Assembly (NCBI GenBank): GCA_009783265.1
Contig: WRHM01000001.1
Coordinates: 1-64,000, forward strand
Length of the DNA stretch: 64,000 nucleotides
Reading direction: 5' to 3'
From: Oscillospiraceae bacterium
GTDB taxonomy: Bacteria > Bacillota > Clostridia > Oscillospirales > WRJC01
This document shows, piece after piece, positions 30,619 through 39,552 of this stretch. How positions within the stretch are numbered: position 1 is the first letter of the stretch; each line of letters opens with the position of its first letter. The position numbers and the translations under genes are program-made. The notes below the pieces were generated by a model. It was not told where the DNA came from. It worked only from the letters and a program-made list of their open reading frames with translations, and made no database searches.

Positions 30619-31161
30619 TTAAGCGCCTTCGCTCTCAGCTTTTTTTTCGCATATAGCCTGTAACACGCACGCTAACCCGCGCAGGTTTCCGTTGAGAACG
30701 TTGACCAGTCCGTAAATCGGGGATTGCAGGCTTCCCAGAATTTTTGCGACAAGTTCTTCTTTTGACGGAAGAGTGGCAAGCTGTTTTACGCTCTGCGCGT
30801 CGATAACCGTGCCGTCGACGAATCCGGCTTTAATATTAAACGTCTCGATTTTAGCGGCGTACGACGTAAGTATTTTAGCGGGGGCAACGGGGTCTTTTAC
30901 GCTTACCGCTATAGCTGTCATTTTTTCGAGAACCGGCAGAAGTTCGTCAAACCCGCATTCTTTTACGGCGAGTCTCGCCAGTGTGTTTTTAAATACGAAA
31001 TAATCTACTCCTGCTTCTCTTAGTTCAACTCTCAGTTTTGTGTCCTGCTCGACGTTTATGCCCTGATAATCTACCAGAACCCCTGCCGCCGAGTTTTTAA
31101 ATTTATCCGCGAGATTCGCAACTAACTGCTTTTTTTCTTCAAGTACTTTTGCATTCGGCAT
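30619..31161 (-). CDS. rplJ: 50S ribosomal protein L10
   Basis: L10 anchors L7/L12 dimers on the ribosome. The protein (180 residues) begins MPNAKVLEEKKQLVANLADKF and has the conserved NTLARLA and AxIETFNIKAGFVDG segments. I set the start at 31161 with AGAGGTG upstream; the track's start at 31251 adds 30 residues that come from the leader and match no L10. Upstream are an L10 leader, an attenuator and a promoter, so L10 is expected to regulate its own operon. Confidence 0.96.
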   Translation of the reverse strand: MPNAKVLEEKKQLVANLADKFKNSAAGVLVDYQGINVEQDTKLRVELREAGVDYFVFKNTLARLAVKECGFDELLPVLEKMTAIAVSVKDPVAPAKILTSYAAKIETFNIKAGFVDGTVIDAQSVKQLATLPSKEELVAKILGSLQSPIYGLVNVLNGNLRGLACVLQAICEKKAESEGA

Positions 31162-31252
31162 TTTTCTAAATTCACCTCTGATCCTGTTTTGATTGACTGG
31201 CGTGAACTGCATGTGAACTGCGTTCACTTCACATTCATTCGTTGCACGCAAT

Positions 31253-31284
31253 ATAAAAAATCCCTTTCAAGAGACGAAAGAGAT
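31253..31284 (-). terminator. Attenuator hairpin in the rplJL leader
   Basis: In the minus-strand transcript ATCTCTTTC-GTCTCTT-GAAAGGGAT is followed by TTTTTTAT: a 9-bp stem with one G-U pair and a U run. It lies between the L10-binding leader and rplJ, so it can stop transcription before the gene. A small palindrome (GTGAACTGCGTTCAC, 31213-31227) lies between it and rplJ. Confidence 0.75.
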
Positions 31285-31314
31285 AACAAAACGATAAATT
31301 AAATTTATGTTTTT

Positions 31315-31385
31315 GGTTTTTCTCCTCGACAGGCAAAATTACGCGGAAAAATCTGATTTATCCGCACCTGTTGTCTCAGGATATT
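31315..31385 (-). ncRNA. Ribosomal protein L10 leader
   Basis: The transcript reads GAGACAACAGGTGCGGATAA ... TCCGCGTAATTTTGCCTGTCGAGG. ACAGG pairs with CCTGT and GCGGA with TCCGC, giving the two-helix, kink-turn-like L10-binding structure of the L10 leader family. Free L10 binding would favour the attenuator downstream. Confidence 0.8.
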
Positions 31386-31400
31386 TTTGATAACTTTAAT

Positions 31401-31429
31401 AGTATATCACAAATTTTGATCTATGTCAA
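31401..31429 (-). promoter_or_regulatory. rplJL promoter
   Basis: Minus strand TTGACA, 17 nt, TATACT, just before the L10 leader. It lies immediately after the stop of the LRR gene. Confidence 0.85.
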
Positions 31430-31447
31430 GAAAATTTTCGGGAATTT

Positions 31448-32419
31448 TTATATTTTTTTTATTTCAAACGGATTTATATCCAGCAGACCATCTTTGGCGA
31501 ACATAGATTCAAGAGCGTCTATATCCGTAGTAATATCAAACATTTTATTCTGATACATATTGTCAAGCTCTTTTTCAAACGCTTTTCTTATAAAAGGAAT
31601 CGATTCGGCTATCCTTTGTTTTGTTTCAGCCGCGTTTTTCCCATTCAAGCTGTGCGTCTCGATTTGACGGTAAGCGTCAAGAATCTTTTTAACGGTCGGG
31701 AAATAATAGCTGAAAAATTCCTCCAGCCGTTTCGAGTGGTTTTCAATATATTTTTTTTCTTTTAATAAATCGATAATTTTATCAAGTACGTTTTTTATTC
31801 CGGTAAGTTCTTTTGAGATATCAGAGTCCGCAATCGAATTTATAAATAAGTCAATTTCACAGATAAACGCGTTTATTTTTTTCTCTATATCAGTTATATC
31901 AGATATATCAGCAATCCCTTTACCTGACAGAGCCGGGGCTTCTGTTATTTTTGATATTATTTCTGGTTGCGTATGCTGTGCGGGATTTATAAATTGTAAT
32001 TTTATTTTGCTTTTTCTGCAGTATGCCTCGACTAATTTTTGAGATTCCGAACAAAACACGGTTAATTTTTTGCACCATGAAAATGCGTAATGCCCGATAT
32101 TCGTCACACTGTCCGGCAAAATTATCCCCGTTAGATTTTTGCAGCCGTAAAACGCGTAATCTCCAATGCTCTCTACATTGCCGGACATTGTTATGTTTTG
32201 CAATTTTTTGCAGTTATAAAACGCATAGTTTTCAATGTTTTTAACATTGTCTGGTATGATTATGTCCTCCAGATTTATACACTCGGAAAACGCGCTTTTT
32301 CCGATGCTTGTCACGCTGTCGGGCATTATTACGCTGTATATGCTTCTGCGCCACCTGAATGCGCCTTTCGCAATCGCCGTTTGCCCGTCCGGTATAGTTA
32401 TAATTTCCATTTTTTCCAT
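31448..32419 (-). CDS. LRR (BspA-type) and XpaC-like fusion protein
   Basis: From the ATG at 32419 (MEKMEIITIP) the protein has no signal peptide and about 323 residues. The first third holds four BspA-type leucine-rich repeats of 23 residues (IIPDNVKNIENYAFYNCKKL). After a linker, the C-terminal half (HSKRLEEFFSYYFPTVKKILD ... FDITTDIDALESMFAKDGL) resembles the C-terminal domain of XpaC, a protein usually found with the tellurite-resistance protein TelA. The combination in a cytosolic protein is unusual. The track's upstream extension to 32500 is AT-rich and lacks a ribosome binding site. Function is unknown. Confidence 0.75.
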   Translation of the reverse strand: MEKMEIITIPDGQTAIAKGAFRWRRSIYSVIMPDSVTSIGKSAFSECINLEDIIIPDNVKNIENYAFYNCKKLQNITMSGNVESIGDYAFYGCKNLTGIILPDSVTNIGHYAFSWCKKLTVFCSESQKLVEAYCRKSKIKLQFINPAQHTQPEIISKITEAPALSGKGIADISDITDIEKKINAFICEIDLFINSIADSDISKELTGIKNVLDKIIDLLKEKKYIENHSKRLEEFFSYYFPTVKKILDAYRQIETHSLNGKNAAETKQRIAESIPFIRKAFEKELDNMYQNKMFDITTDIDALESMFAKDGLLDINPFEIKKI

Positions 32420-32580
32420 TGTTCTTATTTTCTCCCGCCGTGGTTTTTGCGATAATATTTTCTTATATAAAATTATATCAAAATAAAACAAAAAATTCAA
32501 GACAGATATATAAAATATTTTTAAATATCTGTTATAATTAAATAATAAATAAAATCAGAAAGTATGTGAAAAATAAAATC

Positions 32581-32841
32581 ATGAAAAAAATAACGATGTT
32601 TACTATGCAGTCCTGTCCGTACTGCCAAAAAGCGAGAAAATGGATGAACGAAATTCTCGAATCCGATGTTAAATATACAAAAATTCCCCTGACTATAATC
32701 GACGAAGTCGAAGAACCGGATGTTGCCGCAAAATTTGACTATTATTATGTTCCGACATATTATATAGAAGGCGATAAAGTTCACGAAGGCGCGGCTTCCT
32801 TCGAGATCGTGAAAAAAGTTTTTGACGATGCTTTGAGTTAG
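32581..32841 (+). CDS. Glutaredoxin/thioredoxin-like protein
   Basis: A small protein of about 86 residues with the thioredoxin-fold redox motif MQSCPYCQKARKWM near its N-terminus and the cis-proline segment YYVPTYYIEGDKV. CPYC is the classical glutaredoxin active site. It probably reduces disulfides in the cytosol; the partner is unknown. GTG at 32566 is an alternative start, but the ATG at 32581 gives the family's usual N-terminus (MKKITMFT). Confidence 0.82.
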   Translation: MKKITMFTMQSCPYCQKARKWMNEILESDVKYTKIPLTIIDEVEEPDVAAKFDYYYVPTYYIEGDKVHEGAASFEIVKKVFDDALS

Positions 32842-32877
32842 ATTTAACGTGAGATAGCTGGAAGGGATTGTGGTGAA

Positions 32878-34131
32878 ATGCTGGGTTCTATACATTTAGC
32901 AATTATAATTTTATTTTTGATGATAGGGTGTTTGAAAAAAAATAATAAATTATTGTTCATCCTTTGCGGTTTCGCTTTTGAGCTTGCTTGGGTTATAGTA
33001 TATTTCATATTAACAACATTTTTTTTCTCTCAGGGCTTATGGCTCACTTGGGTAATTTGTGTCGCAATTTTTCTTATTATCATGTTTTGTATCGGGAAAC
33101 CGTTCTATCCAAAAACCCAAAAGTTTATTGTGTTCGGTTTAACGGCTGTAATCGTCATTTCGCTTTGCGGAGTTATTATCGCTACAGTATATTATAACAG
33201 CATACCCGAGGCTTCAGAAATAGTTTCTTTGCGCGATTATGAGCCATTTCGTGAAAACACGCTGGCTAAAAGTCTTGATGAGCCGTCGTCTCTCTGTTTG
33301 GAAGATAATCTGCCACGCATTGACGGAGCGACAGCACTTTACCCATTGTATTCGGCGTTTGTACGGGCTACATATCCAGAATCAGAGTATAATGTTCGTG
33401 GATATATAAGTCTCGACGGTTCAACTGTGGTCTGTTCAACAACATCAGACGCTTTTTATAATTTACTTAATGGATATGCCGATATTATATTTCTCGCTGA
33501 TATTTCAAACAAGCAAAGAGAAACGGCGCACGAACGCGGGATAGAATTAAAGCTTACTCCCATAGGTAAAGAAGCATTCGTTTTTTTCGTAAATAATCGA
33601 AATTCCGTGTCAAATTTATCAATAGAAGAGATACAGGGCATTTACTCAGGAAAAATAACCAACTGGCAGGAAGTCGGCGGCAAAAACAATTCAATTCGTG
33701 CATATCAAAGGTCGAAAAATTCTGGAAGTCAAACTGCCCTACAACATATTATGGGAACCGTTTCGCTTATGACTCCGCCTAAAGAAGACACGTTTGATTT
33801 CATGGGTGGAATATATGAAGTAGTGGCTGATTATAAGAACTATAAAAATTCTATTGGTTTTTCATTTTTGTATTATATTACCGGGATGATTGCGGAAAAT
33901 AAAGTCAAACTGCTTTCCATAAACGGGATTGACCCGTCTGCGGAAAGTATCGCAAACGGTACTTATCCCTTCGTTGGTGATTTCTATGCTATTACTGTTG
34001 TGCAAGAACCTGAAACAGATGAAGATAAAATGCGTGTTGAAAACACACAAAAACTTATTGAATGGATATTATCTCCGCAAGGTCAAAGCCTCGTAGAAAA
34101 AACAGGATATGTGCCATTATTTTCATATTAA
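32878..34131 (+). CDS. PstS-like substrate-binding protein with N-terminal membrane helices
   Basis: The 417-residue protein has four N-terminal membrane helices (about 4-20, 24-52, 55-77, 86-108) and then an extracellular phosphate-binding-protein-like domain (about 125-415): IDGATALYPLYSAFV, GKEAFVFFVNNRNSVSNLS, IYSGKITNWQEVGG and RSKNSGSQT are the PstS-type ligand loops. No PstCAB transporter is nearby, so it may sense an anion rather than import it. It lies 36 bp after the glutaredoxin-like gene and ends 2 bp from the stop of the convergent HAD gene. Confidence 0.82.
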   Translation: MLGSIHLAIIILFLMIGCLKKNNKLLFILCGFAFELAWVIVYFILTTFFFSQGLWLTWVICVAIFLIIMFCIGKPFYPKTQKFIVFGLTAVIVISLCGVIIATVYYNSIPEASEIVSLRDYEPFRENTLAKSLDEPSSLCLEDNLPRIDGATALYPLYSAFVRATYPESEYNVRGYISLDGSTVVCSTTSDAFYNLLNGYADIIFLADISNKQRETAHERGIELKLTPIGKEAFVFFVNNRNSVSNLSIEEIQGIYSGKITNWQEVGGKNNSIRAYQRSKNSGSQTALQHIMGTVSLMTPPKEDTFDFMGGIYEVVADYKNYKNSIGFSFLYYITGMIAENKVKLLSINGIDPSAESIANGTYPFVGDFYAITVVQEPETDEDKMRVENTQKLIEWILSPQGQSLVEKTGYVPLFSY

Positions 34132-34133
34132 AT

Positions 34134-34955
34134 TCAAAAAATATATTTTTCAGCCGCAAATAAATCCTCAAAAATTATATCCGGCCGCAAATCTTCGGGC
34201 AGGTTTATAGCCTCTTCAAGCGTAGCCTCTCCGGTCAGAAGCAAAACGGCGGTCATATTATTTTTTTTGCCCAATGCAATATCAGTATATAGCCTGTCGC
34301 CTAAAATCGCCATGTTTTCGCGATTTTCGCTGTAGATTTCCTCAATCATTTCGATAACTTCGCCATAAGGTTTTCCGAATGCTTTTGGCAATGGCTTCCC
34401 CGTAGATACTCTTATAAGCTCGTTTATCGCGCCGCAGTCGGGAATATATCCGTTTTCCACAGGGCAGTTTATATCCGGGTGAGTAGTCAGCCACTCTGCG
34501 CCGTTTCGGATATATGTGCAGGCTCTTTCAAGTTTATCATAAGTCAAAGTCGTGTCAAACGACGTGACTACTATATCGGGAACATTAACTGTTAAATTTA
34601 TGTCAAATGATTTAAACATATCTTCAAGATACGGAGTGCCGAGCAGATATATATTTTTGTCTGCCCTGTGCGATTTTAAAAATTTTATCAACACGTCGGC
34701 AGAAGTTAAAATTTGATCTTTTGACGCGGGGAATCCTAACCGGTTTAATTTTTCTAAATAATACGCCGGATTTTTTGAGGCGTTATTTGTAAAATAAATC
34801 ATGCGTTTGTTTGAGCAGTTATTTATTTTCGCGATTAAATCAATCGCATTTGGCAGGGGCGACTCTTCAAGATAAATCGTACCATCCATATCGAAAATAA
34901 AAAAACTTTTGCTTTTGAGTCCGCGTAATTTTTGCGGGTTGTTTGTAAAATTCAT
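34134..34955 (-). CDS. HAD-IIA family phosphatase (NagD-like)
   Basis: The 273-residue protein has the HAD nucleophile motif FIFDMDGTIYLEE near residue 20, YFTNNASKN (motif II Thr/Asn region), the C2A-type cap and the motif III/IV block GKPYGEVIEMIEE ... ILGDRLYTDIALG. NagD-like enzymes dephosphorylate small phosphoesters such as nucleotides or sugar phosphates. Start overlaps the kinase gene stop by 4 bp (ATGA). Confidence 0.9.
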   Translation of the reverse strand: MNFTNNPQKLRGLKSKSFFIFDMDGTIYLEESPLPNAIDLIAKINNCSNKRMIYFTNNASKNPAYYLEKLNRLGFPASKDQILTSADVLIKFLKSHRADKNIYLLGTPYLEDMFKSFDINLTVNVPDIVVTSFDTTLTYDKLERACTYIRNGAEWLTTHPDINCPVENGYIPDCGAINELIRVSTGKPLPKAFGKPYGEVIEMIEEIYSENRENMAILGDRLYTDIALGKKNNMTAVLLLTGEATLEEAINLPEDLRPDIIFEDLFAAEKYIF

Positions 34956-35554
34956 GATTTACTCCCTTTAAATATACGGAAAGCATCTTCAGCCAGCATT
35001 TTTTGTAGAATTGCCACGCTTTCGCCAACTGTTTGCCCGGTGGTGTCCACGACATGCGGTTCATATATACCAAAATCGTTAAAACTGTCCCATAAATCTT
35101 TTATTACTTCATAAGTCAGCGGGAAATAATCGCTTTCCTGACGAAAATCTTCTATAGAATCATAAGCCGCGTCCTGCCATTGACGTTTTATTACGCGCTC
35201 GACAGCCGTTTTTTTGTCCGGCCGCAGGACAACAAACCGCACGTCAACACCTTTTTTCGCTATCTTCAACCACGGTTTTATAAACCACGGGCCGATCGCC
35301 CCGGAAACAAAAACTTCATATCCGTTTTTAGCGTATATTTTTGCGCTTGCCGCGACAGCTTCAACTACTGTTTCATTCTGGCCGCCGCTGTCGTTTAACC
35401 ACGGGGCAATATATCCTTTGCGTATATATTGCCAAAAATCGTCGAGTTCGATATGCACCGCTTTTTTATATGCTGAATTTTCGGCTAATATCCGGGATAC
35501 AGTCGTTTTACCCGTTCCGGGCGATCCTGAAAGAATCACAATACGCGCTGACAT
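34952..35554 (-). CDS. AAA-type P-loop kinase (cytidylate/gluconate kinase-like)
   Basis: From the ATG at 35554 (MSARIVILSG), preceded by GGAGG, the protein is 200 residues. It has Walker A GSPGTGKTT, a HIELDDFWQYI strand-2 Asp motif as in small-molecule kinases of the zeta-toxin/gluconate-kinase type, and an Arg-rich lid. Pairing with a HAD phosphatase suggests a phosphorylation/dephosphorylation pair acting on one small substrate. The substrate is unknown. The track start at 35617 lies in AT-rich upstream sequence without a ribosome binding site. Confidence 0.82.
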   Translation of the reverse strand: MSARIVILSGSPGTGKTTVSRILAENSAYKKAVHIELDDFWQYIRKGYIAPWLNDSGGQNETVVEAVAASAKIYAKNGYEVFVSGAIGPWFIKPWLKIAKKGVDVRFVVLRPDKKTAVERVIKRQWQDAAYDSIEDFRQESDYFPLTYEVIKDLWDSFNDFGIYEPHVVDTTGQTVGESVAILQKMLAEDAFRIFKGSKS

Positions 35555-35626
35555 TATTAAATCCTCCGAAAAATATATTTTTATTATTTTATCATAAAAA
35601 TTTGAATAAAAAAACACAATTTATGC

Positions 35627-35655
35627 TTGAAGAATGATTTTAAATAGTATATAAT
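35627..35655 (+). promoter_or_regulatory. Promoter for the isomerase-lipoprotein unit
   Basis: TTGAAG, 17 nt, TATAAT, about 47 nt before the ATG at 35702. Confidence 0.7.
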
Positions 35656-35701
35656 CTGTATGTAATCAAATTTACAGATAAAAAGTTAGGAGATATATTT
35701 T

Positions 35702-36586
35702 ATGAAAAAATACGGTATTGTTTCAAGAAGCTACGGAAATATGACCGTTGCCGGTGCGGCAAAATTTATGAAAGCCCACGGTTATAACTGCACAGAGCTG
35801 TGCATGGCTCACCCGGATTTCGGCGGCTGGGCGTATAACGGCATATCTGCACTCGACGAAAACGGCATAACAAAAGAACTCACAAAAGAAAAGGCGGATA
35901 TTATGCGAGACAACGGCATAGAAGTCACGGCTTTCGGGGTATTTACGAATACTTTGTCGCCCGACGATGATTTTCGCCAGAAATGTTTGGATTCTTTTGT
36001 GCGCTGTATGGACTTCGCGGCTTATGCAGGGATAAAAAATTTAACTACTGAGCTTGGGTTCAGACCTGACAAACGGGGCATAACAACTGACGTTTACGAA
36101 TCTGATTTCCAGAGATTAAAAGAAAGCTTTATCCGGTTAGGCAGCGCGGCAAAAGAAAGAGGCGTGAATATCTGCATAGAGGCGTGTGTTATAGATGTTA
36201 TCCCATCGGCGAAAAGGCTGCGTGATTTTATTTTGCAGATAAACAAAGAAACAGGGCTTACAAATATCAAAGCCATGCTCGATATGGCGAATTTTATCGC
36301 AAATTCAGACGAGGACGATGTTTTCAAATATCTTGCGCCGTATATAGTTTATATTCATGGCAAAGACAGAAAAGTCAATGATTGTTATGGTAAAATACTT
36401 GGCGAGGGAGAAATTGACTGGGTAAAATTTTTCATGAATTATTACAGGATAACGCCGGATATACCGTTTATTTTGGAATATACAAACGAAGAGACGACGG
36501 ATTTGACGAATGAACGGGTGCATAGATTTACAAAACAGGCAAAAGCAAATCTCGCATTGATGGGATATAATATGCAGGGGTTATAG
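35702..36586 (+). CDS. Sugar phosphate isomerase/epimerase (xylose isomerase-like TIM barrel)
   Basis: The 294-residue protein is an AP-endonuclease-2/xylose-isomerase-like TIM barrel. Metal-ligand segments are visible at the barrel ends: GVNICIEACVID, AMLDMANF, YIVYIHGKDRK and IPFILEYTNEE. Enzymes of this type isomerise or epimerise keto sugars and inositols. ATG follows TTAGGAG. It is the first gene of a two-gene unit with the lipoprotein. Confidence 0.87.
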   Translation: MKKYGIVSRSYGNMTVAGAAKFMKAHGYNCTELCMAHPDFGGWAYNGISALDENGITKELTKEKADIMRDNGIEVTAFGVFTNTLSPDDDFRQKCLDSFVRCMDFAAYAGIKNLTTELGFRPDKRGITTDVYESDFQRLKESFIRLGSAAKERGVNICIEACVIDVIPSAKRLRDFILQINKETGLTNIKAMLDMANFIANSDEDDVFKYLAPYIVYIHGKDRKVNDCYGKILGEGEIDWVKFFMNYYRITPDIPFILEYTNEETTDLTNERVHRFTKQAKANLALMGYNMQGL

Positions 36587-36625
36587 ATGAAATTATATAG
36601 TCTAAGAAAGGTCAGGAATAAATTA

Positions 36626-37540
36626 ATGCTGAAAAAATTACTTATCGTTTTAAGTATAGTTATTATTATAATGCCGGCGGTCGCCGCGTGCAGTATAAAC
36701 AGGGAAAATATCAGTTCAATTTTAGATAAAATAGCGGATAATATTAATGACGCCGGAAACGAGATTAAAGACGCGTTTGATTCAATTACAGTTAAACCGG
36801 AGGCTGACGGCGATGATATAATAGAAGATATAGATATAACAGATATAAACATAAACGAAACAGTTGATAATATTAATGATATTATCAATGAAACAACTGC
36901 GGAGGAACTTACAGTGCCTGAAGCCGTTATGACAGAAGCGCCAACAGAACCTGAAACCGACGCGCCGGAAAATTTACGGTCGGGCTTTGAAGTTTACGAC
37001 AATCAGTTTTTGGGAATTAAAATACAGTATCCGGTTGAATGGATGTATATCGACGGGGGAATTTCGGCGGAAGAATTTGACAGAATGGTTTTGGGAGTAT
37101 TCGGACAGCAAGCAGCAGATTTATTTAACGAGCTTGGAGCGGACCCGTCGGCTATTACTCTTATTTGGTACGATTTCGGGAATGCGAGCGAGTATTTTGT
37201 CCCGAACGCAAATTTAGGTATCAGCGACGCTGAAGGCATCACTCAGAACGATTTTAAATCGCCGTTTAATATAATTGATTTGCAGGAGGCATTCGACAGT
37301 TATTATCCGTTTATATTCGATAATTTTCAGTCTAAAGGCATGACAGGGCAAGAAATAGGCGGCAATTATTATGCTGTATATAAATTTGACTGTGTAATCG
37401 ATTATATTGTGCCGTTGTCATGCTATCAGGCGATGACCGAAAAGAACGGGCTTTTATATACGCTTACTTTTTCGACGCACGGGGGAAAATTAGATATAGA
37501 TATTTATGAAAAAATGCTCTCTTCTCTGGAATTTTATTAA
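36626..37540 (+). CDS. Putative lipoprotein with PsbP/DUF1795-like domain
   Basis: I do not recognise a precise family. From the ATG at 36626 the N-terminus is a lipoprotein signal (MLKKLLIVLSIVIIIMPAVAAC) with AVAAC lipobox. A long acidic, Ile/Asp/Asn-rich and Glu/Pro/Thr spacer (about 25-130) follows, then a globular domain starting FLGIKIQYPVEWMY, which looks like the PsbP/DUF1795 fold used in many Firmicute lipoproteins. An ATG at 36587, directly after the isomerase stop, is an alternative start but gives an odd extension. Confidence 0.75.
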   Translation: MLKKLLIVLSIVIIIMPAVAACSINRENISSILDKIADNINDAGNEIKDAFDSITVKPEADGDDIIEDIDITDININETVDNINDIINETTAEELTVPEAVMTEAPTEPETDAPENLRSGFEVYDNQFLGIKIQYPVEWMYIDGGISAEEFDRMVLGVFGQQAADLFNELGADPSAITLIWYDFGNASEYFVPNANLGISDAEGITQNDFKSPFNIIDLQEAFDSYYPFIFDNFQSKGMTGQEIGGNYYAVYKFDCVIDYIVPLSCYQAMTEKNGLLYTLTFSTHGGKLDIDIYEKMLSSLEFY

Positions 37541-37591
37541 AATTACATAAAAAATAAATATAAAAATAAAAAAAGGAGATTATGTAATAAT

Positions 37592-38227
37592 ATGGGTAAT
37601 AACAATCCTGTTGAAATTTCAAGCAGCGGTTCAAACGAACTTATAAAAGGTTTCGCCGAATTCAGGGAATATGATGAACCGGCTGATATTAATATTAAAA
37701 CAAATTTTGATTTTCTCGCGCTATCAAAATCGAGAAGAAGTATAAGAGGATTCAAAGAAAAAGACGTATCAAAAGAACAGCTCATGAAATTAATAGACGC
37801 GGCGCAGTCCGCGCCGAGCGGCGGGAATTGCCAGCCGTGGCATTTTTATGTGATAAAAAATAAAAAACTGCAATCTGAAATAAAAGAAAAATCATGCGGT
37901 CAGGACTGGATATTGACTGCTCCGGCATTTATAGTCGTATGTTCAGAAAGCAGGCGGAGCGAAAAAAATTACGGCGAAAGAGGCAGGGATTTGTATTCTG
38001 TGCAGGATACCGCCGCGGCAATCCAGAATATTTTATTATGCGCGAAGAGCATGGGTCTCGGAACATGCTGGTGCGGCGCGTTTAACGAAGAAAAACTTAA
38101 AGAAGTTTTGAATCTGCCTGAAGCTTTCCGCCCGGTCGGTCTTATCCCGGTAGGTTATCCGGCGAATGATTCTTATCCCCCGCAAAACAGACGTCCGATA
38201 GAAGAAATCGTCACGTTTATTGAGTGA
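37592..38227 (+). CDS. Nitroreductase family protein
   Basis: The FMN-binding motif SRRSIRGFKEK, the PSGGNCQPWHFYVI loop and the C-terminal GLGTCWCGAFNEE segment identify a nitroreductase-family flavoprotein of 211 residues. About 45 residues precede the usual start and are of unclear role. Substrates range from nitroaromatics to quinones and flavins. ATG has AAGGAG at good spacing. Confidence 0.9.
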   Translation: MGNNNPVEISSSGSNELIKGFAEFREYDEPADINIKTNFDFLALSKSRRSIRGFKEKDVSKEQLMKLIDAAQSAPSGGNCQPWHFYVIKNKKLQSEIKEKSCGQDWILTAPAFIVVCSESRRSEKNYGERGRDLYSVQDTAAAIQNILLCAKSMGLGTCWCGAFNEEKLKEVLNLPEAFRPVGLIPVGYPANDSYPPQNRRPIEEIVTFIE

Positions 38228-38262
38228 TAATACCAACATTGGATAAAAACGCAATTTCCCGG

Positions 38263-38292
38263 AAAGCCCCTTTTGAAAAGGGGGCTTTTGGC
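38263..38292. terminator. Palindrome AAAGCCCCTTTT-GAAAAGGGGGCTTTT
   Basis: Stem of about 12 bp ending in TTTT downstream of the nitroreductase gene. Acts as a weak intrinsic terminator and belongs with the palindrome at 15605. Confidence 0.65.
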
Positions 38293-38398
38293 AAAAATTT
38301 TATGTTTATGTTCAATTTATAATTAATTATAAATATAAACAAGAAAATATTATTTTAATAATTTTTAAGAAAGGTAAAAAATAAAAACAAACTAATTT

Positions 38399-39490
38399 AT
38401 GAAAGAAAAATTTGAAAATTTAATGAAATTATACGGCATAAACGGCAGTATAAAAAATTACAGCCCTATAACCAACGGTCATATCAATGAAACATATTAT
38501 GTTTCAATAGATAATCACCCGTATGTAAATCCGTATATATTTCAGAAAGTAAATACTTATGTGTTCAAAAATCCCGTTTACGTCATGAATAATATCATGA
38601 TGATAGATAATTTTATCAAGAATAATAATAAAAAAAGCGCGTGCAAAATCGTCACTTTTCTTGTAAACGAAGAGTACAAGAATTATACGGTAACCGAAAA
38701 CGGCGAATTCTGGCGTTTATGCATTTTTGAAGAGAACACCGTTACGTTTGACGTAGTTGAAAACCCGGAGATTTTACACAGTTCGGGTTACGCGTTCGGA
38801 GATTTTCTTAATGTGATCTCTGATTTCCCGGCAGAAAAACTTAATATAACAATCCCTGATTTTCATAACACCAGAAAACGTCTTGAAAATTTATTCAGGA
38901 TAATTAATCTCGACGAAAACAACAGGGCGAAAGACGTTAAAGATGAGATAAGCATATTTGAAAAATATCACGATTTCTGCTGCAAACTCACAGACATGAC
39001 AGATAAAGGCGTACTCCCGCTCAGGCCTGTGCATAACGATACAAAATATAATAATATATTATTAAATAAAAATACCTTTGAGCCTGTATGCGTGGTTGAC
39101 CTTGATACTATAATGCCGGGGCTTGTCGCTCACGATTTCGGCGACGCTATAAGATTTGCCGCAAACAAAGCAGCAGAGGACGAAACTGACCTGAACAAAG
39201 TGTATCTCGATTTTGAATATTTCAAGGAATTCACGAAAGGATTCACCGGAGCAATCGGGCAGTCGATGACTGATATTGAAACAGAAACTCTCGCGCTGGG
39301 CGCGCCGATTATAACTTTTGAATTGGCATCGAGGTTTCTCGCGGATCACATCGACGACGACAAATATTTTGCGATACACCGCGAGAATCATAATCTTGAC
39401 AGGGCGCGCTGTCAGATGAAGCTGGCTTGTGATATGATGGAAAAGCTGGACGATATGTGCGGGTTTGTACAGGAGTGCATAGGGAAGTAA
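38399..39490 (+). CDS. Phosphotransferase, N-acetylhexosamine 1-kinase-like
   Basis: The 363-residue protein has the aminoglycoside phosphotransferase-like kinase fold. The catalytic loop RPVHNDTKYNNILL and the metal motif VCVVDLDTIMPGLVAHDFGD match NahK/LnpB kinases, which phosphorylate GlcNAc or GalNAc at C1 in mucin and milk-glycan pathways, rather than drug-modifying enzymes. No lacto-N-biose phosphorylase is in the window. The upstream region lacks a strong Shine-Dalgarno, so the start is less certain. Confidence 0.85.
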   Translation: MKEKFENLMKLYGINGSIKNYSPITNGHINETYYVSIDNHPYVNPYIFQKVNTYVFKNPVYVMNNIMMIDNFIKNNNKKSACKIVTFLVNEEYKNYTVTENGEFWRLCIFEENTVTFDVVENPEILHSSGYAFGDFLNVISDFPAEKLNITIPDFHNTRKRLENLFRIINLDENNRAKDVKDEISIFEKYHDFCCKLTDMTDKGVLPLRPVHNDTKYNNILLNKNTFEPVCVVDLDTIMPGLVAHDFGDAIRFAANKAAEDETDLNKVYLDFEYFKEFTKGFTGAIGQSMTDIETETLALGAPIITFELASRFLADHIDDDKYFAIHRENHNLDRARCQMKLACDMMEKLDDMCGFVQECIGK

Positions 39491-39552
39491 ATATATATCT
39501 GAATAAATAACGCAGGAAATTTATATTATGTACGATAGGGGGCTTTGAGTAA

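Noticed and set aside
31161-31251. N-terminal extension of L10 in the ORF track
   Set aside because: The 30 residues derive from the leader hairpin region, and the internal ATG has a proper ribosome binding site and the conserved L10 start.
38399-39490. Aminoglycoside resistance kinase
   Set aside because: The catalytic loop and DLDTIMPGL motif fit N-acetylhexosamine kinases, and the context is glycan metabolism.
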